From the NCBI GenBank assembly GCA_015039465.1, contig MU130424.1, forward strand, positions 63,094-127,093: DNA of 64,000 bases. Reading direction: 5' to 3'. The stretch is from Phlegmacium glaucopus (lineage: Eukaryota; Basidiomycota; Agaricomycetes; Agaricales; Cortinariaceae). Both the position numbers and the translations under genes were made by a program. Under the pieces are notes generated by a model. That model was given only the letters and a program-made list of their open reading frames with translations, had not been told where the DNA came from and ran no database searches. Below are positions 57,114 through 64,000 of this stretch, piece after piece. How positions within the stretch are numbered: the stretch's first letter is position 1; each line of letters opens with the position of its first letter.

Positions 57114-58902
57114 TCACAATTCGAAGCTACCATGACCCCTTTCACCCCAAGGTGTATAAACTCTACCTTCCATTTCTCCCACCATTCTGCGGAACGACCA
57201 GGTCCCATGAGATCCATTTCGCTCAATGATAACAGTCAAGTTGTTCCAATCAACTTCCAATGCGGTATCAATCATATACCAATCTATTCGCCATAAATTA
57301 GGACATACTGTGGCGAGAGCTCGAATAACTTCTGTATTTTCCGAAGCTGGCTCGCAGGTTGAACTGATGAATTTGATTCCTTGTATCGTTCGTAGGTGTG
57401 GTAATCGGCCAAACACGGGGTATAAAGTATGGTCCTGAGAGTAAGAGACAAAGAACAATAGTCAATAATTACGATCGTGTAAGTGGAATCGAATCGAACA
57501 CTGACAATTTGACCTGACACCTTGATACCCAACCACTCCAGGTTCGGTGCAATGACGGAAAGCCTTGTAATCAAGTGACCGAAGTAGCCGCCGGGGTTGC
57601 GCGTGCACGACGTAACCAACTTCTTCAAATTATGGCCACTACCGCACTGCTCAAGGCTGTCTAAAAAGTCATCATTGAGCAATGAACCTATAATACATTC
57701 CAAGGGGCGGGGTGTAGCGATAGTAGAATCCAGAACAGAGTTGGCTACCGTCGATGTTAGATCTGTAGACAATCGTTTCAGACGTGGAAGAGCGTCCGGA
57801 GGCAGTACTAAGGATTGGTCAATTTGCATACCCGTCAGTGAGAGGACTTCGATAGTTGGATGTGAAGCGAGATGAGAGCTGAGTTCGGTAGAAATGAAAT
57901 TGAAGCCAAATAGAGTGAGCTCGCGGAGAGAGTTCCAGGGTGGACCAGATAAAAGAGGCGACACGGGAACAGTTTTTATGGTATGGTTCGGATAGACAGA
58001 ATACTGAACTTTGAGGACCTAAAATGAGGTGATTTGAGCGTTGAGCATGCAATTCACGCTTCAAAGTCATATACCTCTAGGTTTGGACACCTTTCGACGA
58101 GCATTTTACCGCATTGTTCGACCTCCGGCAAGGCGAAATTACTAACATCGAACCCCTCTGTCCTGAATGAAAACGATTTCAAATCCTTGAATAAATAAAA
58201 CTGACAGGGCGTTACTAAAAAGGTAACGGAGGACTGGCATTGAAAATTAATGCGACATACATTTGGATTGCAGCTGGGTCTCTGATAGACGGGATCAAAT
58301 GTCCCTTGCAGAACGGGCTCGTGGTAACGTTTTTCACGATCGATAACATCGATGACATTCAAAGAGGGACAGTATTTAGCAAGCGTGATCCATATATCGT
58401 CTTCTCGATTACGATTGATAAGTGGAGGAATATGAGTCGTCCACTGGAACGAAGTGAGATTGGACATCCCCTTTAATGCAGAGACCAGTACACGTTCAGA
58501 ATCAAGGTTCATGGTTCTTTTCGCTTCGTAGTAAGCTCTGAGAACTTCAACATCGTCATCGTCGTCGTCGTCCAGTTCAGGAACCGATGGTACCTCTAGG
58601 TCACCGAAAATAGCAGGAATAACTTGGTCGTCGACCTTGACATTACCCTCAAGGAATCTATGGGTTGGGGTAGATTGTACCTCGAGAATGCGAACATTTT
58701 GTGCAAGCAATTGATTTTCAGCTAATTTTTTCCAAAGAGGTGAGATGATCGGTGCACGGATCACGCGAAACTGGGTGTGATATGGTTCAACAATTGAACG
58801 CAACTGAGTGCAGACGGCGGCGAGGTTTCGTAGATCAGTAGGTAAATCAAGGGCTGCCACGATGTGTTCAAGTGTTTCTACAGGTAAGTCGGTAATGACC
58901 AT
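57114..58902 (-). CDS. F-box protein with Leu-rich C-terminus, tandem copy A
   Basis: Four exons: 58902-58261, 58200-58075, 58018-57506 and 57434-57114 (1602 nt, 533 aa). A textbook F-box starts the protein: ITDLPVETLEHIVAALDLP, LRNLAAVCTQLRSIVEPYH. An acidic DDDDDDDV patch lies near residue 115. Irregular Leu-rich repeats follow (LKSFSFRTEGF, LRELTLFGFNF, IEVLSLTGMQ, LKRLSTDLTS, LEWLGIKVSG, LRTIQGIKFISS). Likely an SCF adaptor that picks substrates through its Leu-rich part (inferred). All introns are in phase 0. A close paralogue lies directly upstream at 59810-61577. Confidence 0.88.
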
Positions 58903-59809
58903 GACTGTTTGTGGATGAAGAATTAGGTAAGCGCACAGTGGTCAGCAGAAACGCTCATCGTGTTGGCCTTGGCTAGCCACAGCCCACATTCAGTTTCATC
59001 TACTTGTAAAACTAGTTTCGCGTCACCCATGCCCCACTCATCTCGCCACTTTGGAAGATATTTGCTGGGAATTCATTGCTTGCTGTGTTCTCGAGGTACA
59101 ATCCGCCTACTAGGTTCACGGATACCATAAGAATGCTAAAACTTGAGTCGATGGCCAAGTTATTTCTGCTGGATGTACCATCACCATCACTGCTAGTCCA
59201 TCAGCTCCTAGGAAACTGTTGCATATCACCTGGGAAACTCTCAAAGTAATCGTCCCCCCCAACCCCGCTCTCAATCTAGCCTTGACCTCAACTTTTCCCT
59301 TTCCAAAAATATCATCCCGCGTCACATTTCTGAGTGACAGAATGGCCTGGAATCAATGGAGTTCTGACGCCAAAGCCCTTCTAGCTGGTGTCTGGTGGGA
59401 ACACCCAGCAGCGTTGATCCAGGTTGGGGCGAGAGTAGACTCACAAGCTTCTTGGCGATGCGCAGCTGATCCTGCTCAGAAATAGATGGACAAATAAGCA
59501 TGGTAGTTGGTGACTGAGATAGCTATGCGCTTCTCGGTCTTGGTGGCCCGTTATCTGCCTCTGACATAATAATATGAACACCTCAAACAAGTTTGTAGAA
59601 GTTCTTCCAATACATTTTTAGGCAGGATTGCTCGGAAGAGACGGGGCCGAGATAGACATCTTTTCTGCGGGGTCCCGAGGGCAGGAGGATCTCGCCTTAC
59701 CTACCATTGCCCGGGGTCCTGTGTGATGGTGTCGATTGTGGTTGGTCCTGCCTATAATATTGTCAGCTAACTCAGTAACTGATCATTCCCTTTGGATTCG
59801 AGACGGACA
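58903..59809. other. Intergenic between the two F-box genes
   Basis: 58903-59030 is duplicated upstream of copy B (61578-61704), so the duplicated segment includes the promoter. Small frames at 59116-59325 (minus) and 59219-59485 (plus) overlap and neither is recognisable. 59486-59790 shows nothing. Confidence 0.45.
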
Positions 59810-61577
59810 TCACAATTCAAAGCTACCATGACCCCTTTCACCCCAACGCATAAAAACACTACCTTCGATTCCTCTCACTATTCTGCGGAGCGACCAGGTT
59901 CCATGAGATCCATTTCGCTCAATGATAACAGTTAAGTTCCCATCCAATTGGGTACCCATATACCCATCTATTCGCCGTAAATCAGGACATACTGTGGCGA
60001 GAGTTCGAATAACTTCTGTATTTTCGGAAGCTGGCTCGCAAGTTGAACTGATGAATTTGACTCCTTGTATCGTTCGTAGGTGTGGAAATCGGCCAAATAC
60101 GGGGTATAAAGTATGATCCTGATAGTGTGAGACAAAGTACAATGTTAGTCAATAATTCCGATCGTGTAAGTGGAATCGAATTGAAGGCTGACAATTTGAC
60201 CTGACACCTTGATACCCAACCACTCCAGGTTCGGTGCAATGACGGAAAGCCTCCTAATCAAGCGGCCGAAGTAGCGGCTGGGGTTGTGCGTGGACGACGT
60301 AACTAACTTCTTCAAATTATGGCCACTACCGCACTGCTCAAGGCTGTCCAGAAACACGTCATTGAGCAATGGACCCATAATACATTCCAAGGGGCGGGGT
60401 GTAACGATAGTAGAATCCAGAATAGAGTTGGTTACCATCGACCCTAGAGTTGTAGACAAGTGTTTCAGACGTGGAAGCGTGTCCGGAGGCAATACCAAGG
60501 ATTGAGCAAGCATGCCCGTCAGTGAGAGGACTTCGATAGTTGGATGCGAAGCGAGGTGAGAGCTAAGTTTAGTAGAAACGAAATTGAAGCCAGATAGAGT
60601 GAGCTCGCGGAGAGAGTTCCAGGGTGCACCAGATAAAAGAGGCGACACGGAAACAGTATTTGTGTTAGGGTTCGCATAGAGAATATACTGGAGTTTGAGG
60701 ACCTAAAATGAGATAACTTGAGTGTTGAGCATGCAATTTACGCTTCAAAGTCAAATACCTCTAGGTTTGGACACCTTTCGATGAGCATTGTTCCACATCG
60801 TTCAACGTCCGGCCGGGTGAAATTGCCAACATTGAACGCCTCTGTTCTGAATGAAAATGATTTCAAATCCTTGAATAAATAAAACTGACAGGGCGTTACT
60901 AATAAGGTAACAGAGGACTGGTATTGACAATTATTGCGACATACATTTGGGTTGAAGCTGGGTCTCTGATAGGCGGGATCATCTGTATCTTGCAGAACAG
61001 GCTCGTAAGGTTTTTCACGATCGACAACATCGATGACATTCAAAGAAGGACAGTATTTAGCAAGCGTGATCCATATATCATCTTCTCGAATACGATTGAT
61101 AAGGGGAGGGGTACGTGTCCATTGGAACGAAGTGAGATTGGACATTCCCTTCAATGCAGAGACCAGGATACGTTCAGAATCAAGGTCCATGTCATTCTTC
61201 GCAGCGTCGTAAGCCATGAGGGCTTCAACATTGTCATCGTCATCGTCGTCGAGTTCAGGAATCGATGGTACCTCTAGGTCACCGAAAATAGCAGGAATAA
61301 CTTGGTCGTCGACCTTGGCATCCTCATGGTATCCATGGGATTCGGCAGATTGTACCTCGAGAATGCGAACATTTTGTGCAAGCAATTGATTTTCAGCAAA
61401 TTTTTTCCAAAGAGGTGAGATGATCGGTGCACGGATCACGCGAAACTGGGTGTGATATGGTTCAACAATTGAACGCAACTGAGTGCAGACGGCGGCGAGG
61501 TTTCGTAGATCAGTAGGTAAATCAAGGGCTGCCACGATGTGTTCAAGTGTTTCTACAGGTAAGTCGGTAATGACCAT
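59810..61577 (-). CDS. F-box protein with Leu-rich C-terminus, tandem copy B
   Basis: Four exons: 61577-60945, 60884-60759, 60702-60193 and 60118-59810 (1578 nt, 525 aa). Intron positions and phases are the same as in copy A. The first ~75 residues are almost identical to copy A. Divergence is concentrated around residues 76-130 (acidic region), the segment just after exon 2 and the last exon, with small in-frame deletions. Both copies have intact frames. Function is as for copy A. Confidence 0.88.
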
Positions 61578-61704
61578 GACTGTTTGTGGATGAAGAATTA
61601 GGTAAGCGCACAGTGGTCAGCAGAAACGATCTAAGAAACCTCGCCAATGTCGCCACAGCCCACACTGTTGCATTTACTTGTCAAACTAGTTTCCCGTCAC
61701 CCTC

Positions 61705-63590
61705 AGGAAAAACGAATGTCAGGTCAAAGTCAGGTCAACGTCACACGGAGTCGTGCGAAGTCATGTTGCTTTACTAAACTCTGACTAAATTACAAAATTT
61801 TTGACTAGTACTTGACAATGTAAGTCAATCAATAGTCAATCACCACCTCATACAATTTGGAATGTATAGTCATGTAAATGTACACCAAACGTCATATAAT
61901 AGTCACAAGTAGTCCAATGGTCAACGTCAGCATGTAGTCGTGCTCCATTGACTTGTAGTCAGGTAATGGTCAAGACACGTAACATTTCAGTCATTTAATA
62001 GTCGTTTAAAAGTCATTTAATAGTCATTGTATTAAAGTCATTTAATAGTCATTTAATTAAAGTCATTTAAAAGTCATTTAAAAGTCGTTCAAAAGTCATT
62101 TGATGATCAACATAAAATATAAATCTAGGTGCAGGGGCAACAGCTACCAATAATCAGGATTCAAAATTAAGACTGCGGGGCCTCCAGGACATGGACTTTG
62201 TGGCCAAGGGATGTTAAGGAATAGCCAAAGCAGTCGTGGTCAACTTGGATGACCAGGAACCCCAGCAGCGTTAAGTGCAACGACCTTCGAGTTACAAAGC
62301 CTTCTCTCAAGCCTTCTAAGCCAAAGGAGCCTTCAAAGCCTAGCGATGATGTAAAACATGTTCAAAGTGTACTTCCGTAAAGGTGATGGACGCATCATAC
62401 ATCTCAAATGAATAGAGTCAACTTGGTCTTCAGTAGGATGTTAAGCTGACGGGGCATTCCTTATGAAAGCAGTGAGGCAAATCTGCATAAATTGCAATTG
62501 GGGAAGAAAATCAGATTGAAAGACAATATTATAAATGGGACTACTAACAGTCTTTAGATCACTGCTTGATACCCAAGAGAAATAAAAATGCCCAAAAATA
62601 CCCTGGACCCATCCACAAAGGTAAGCGTTGGTGAGCACCTAGCGATCAAAAAATCAATACACTGACCAGCTAGACCATCATGTAAAACTCAAAACAATTG
62701 ATTAACCACAGGCGTAAAACCAAACACAGCCCTGCACATCACTAAACAATAGATACCAGGTTAACATAAAGATGGGCTAGCTGCTAACAAAGGGATTTCT
62801 CAAACCCCTAGGCCCATCACTATTCAAAAGTCATTTGATTATCAACATAAAAGATAAATCCAGGAGCAGGAGCATAGTTACGGCCTTGACCAACAAGCAG
62901 AAATCAAAATGAAGACTAAGGAGCCTCCAGGATATGAACATTGAAGCACAATCGGATGTTCTTCCCCAATGGAATAGCCAAAGCAGACGTGATCAACTTC
63001 ATAAGGAATGACCAGCCAGACCAACAACATACCGAAGACCAAGTCGACGCTATCATTGCAGAGGTACCATGCCTTCATCACTATACCGAAGTACTAGCAT
63101 TGAACAGGTGTAAACCAGCGCAAGGCTAGAAAGGCCGCACAGAAGGATGGTAACTCGAAGGTCGTCGACCTCTGCAAGGATAGCGGTCAACTTGGTCATC
63201 CGTAAGTTGACCACGACTGCCGGGGCTATTCCTTATGAACTTGATCAAATCGCCACAAAGTCAATGTCCTGGAGGCCAAGAAAATCTTAGATTGTGAATC
63301 CTCATTATTAGTAGATGGGGCCACTGCACCTAGACTTATAATTTATGCTTGATAACCAAATGACAATTGAACGACTTTTAAATGACTCTTAAATGACTTC
63401 TAAATCCATCCTCTAAATGACTATTAAATGACTATTAAATGAGCACCTAAACGACTATAAAATCAATGAAATGTTACGCAGCTAGACCATCACCTAAACC
63501 ACAAAACAATGGAGCACGACCACATGCAGACCTGTGACCATTGGACTACTTGACGCCTGCCACCAAACCCTTGCTTATTACACCTCCATG
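61705..63590. mobile_element. Large non-coding foldback element
   Basis: It interrupts the duplicated upstream segment of F-box copy B. The stretch near 61905-61952 (AGTAGTCCAATGGTCA, CGTGCTCCATTG) is found inverted at 63505-63555. AGTCATTTAA tandem units at 61985-62105 are mirrored as AAATGACT units at 63370-63450. 62110-62250 is repeated directly at 62830-62990 and inverted at 63220-63345. There is no ORF of note. It is a nested foldback transposon or MITE; its outer ends are not exactly defined. Confidence 0.6.
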
Positions 63591-63603
63591 AGCCAAACCT
63601 CCA

Positions 63604-64000
63604 TTGCGACTTCGTAGACCTGGACCTGTGTCTCTGGAGTCTCCCATCGTTACTCCAACCATATTTTCACCTGTTAGTGACGGAGCTGAATGTGCTGATG
63701 TACTTAGTGATGTTCCGGCCCGGCTTGGCCCAAAAGCCGCGGCTTTGGCCTGGCTTCAGCCGGCTCCGGCCTCACGAAAACCTGGGCCAAGCCAAAGCCC
63801 CCAAAGCCGGCTCGGCCCTGGCTTGGCCCGGCCCAGGCCACGGCTTTTGACAGTAATTCTACTATCAAGATCATGGAGATTCAAAAAAAAAACATTTCGG
63901 ATGGTCTGCCATGGATAGCTGCTCTCTCACCTCAAAATTTGGTCTGTAGGTACTCAGACATATAATATACTGGTATTTCAAATTTTATTTTGGAAAGGGT
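63604..64000. repeat. Window end: GC-rich palindromic insert in unassigned sequence
   Basis: 63714-63850 is strikingly GC-rich, made of GGCTTGGCCC and GCCAAGCC-type units in both orientations, unlike its AT-rich surroundings. A frame running through it (63604-63918) is judged not to be a gene. What follows is unassigned. Confidence 0.45.

Noticed and set aside
59116..59485. Small overlapping ORFs between the F-box genes
   Set aside because: They overlap on opposite strands, match nothing recognisable and lack intron or promoter context.
63604..63918. Pro/Arg-rich ORF at the right edge
   Set aside because: Most of it is the translated GC-rich palindrome; no start context, splice sites or similarity support a gene.
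1..64000. tRNA, rRNA, riboswitch or CRISPR features
   Set aside because: No cloverleaf, rRNA core or repeat-spacer pattern was recognised by eye; short structured RNAs could still be missed without a covariance search.

Overview
The window reads as nuclear DNA of a filamentous basidiomycete, most likely an agaricomycete. The genes carry many 50-80 nt GT-AG introns. F-box-like genes occur in tandem families. The mobile elements (KDZ transposase of the CxC5/CxC6 type, DIRS, Ty3/gypsy, LINE, hAT) are typical of that group. The genus cannot be told from the sequence. No rRNA, tRNA, CRISPR or bacterial operon structure was seen.

Layout. 0-14.3 kb is a transposon graveyard. It holds the 3' part of a KDZ element inserted into a Ty3/gypsy pol gene, an intact gypsy gag, a solo LTR, short terminal-inverted-repeat elements sharing the KDZ end sequence, a LINE fragment, and an inverted copy of one element. 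14.4-22.6 kb is an ordinary gene block: a three-RRM SR-type Gbp2/Hrb1-like protein, an MFSD5-type transporter, protein-L-isoaspartate methyltransferase (PCMT) and a 604-aa unknown protein. 22.96-33.5 kb is a tandem triplication of a ~3.6 kb unit. Each unit has a decayed PCMT copy, an F-box-like gene and the 3' end of an F-box/beta-propeller gene; the full-length version of that last gene lies at 32.9-35.7 kb. 36.4-39.6 kb is a chromodomain/coiled-coil/zinc-finger gene, with a decayed second copy at 54.1-56.3 kb. 39.9-47.3 kb is a nested stack of insertions whose core is a complete DIRS retrotransposon (gag-like, RT-RNase H, tyrosine recombinase). 47.3-49.5 kb holds hAT and LTR debris. 49.5-53.9 kb is an NLR-type protein (NB-ARC plus 18 near-identical TPR repeats). 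57.1-61.6 kb is a tandem pair of F-box genes. 61.7-63.6 kb is a large non-coding foldback element.

Exon structures were built by hand from GT/AG sites, phase and reading frame. Every multi-exon model given sums to a multiple of three. The observations most worth following up are: the DIRS 5' leader, which lacks two GT-AG segments that are present at its right end, as if copied from spliced RNA; a terminal signature shared by the KDZ element and the small elements, with 7-10 bp target duplications at most insertions; the homogenised TPR array of the NLR; and the repeated duplication of F-box loci.
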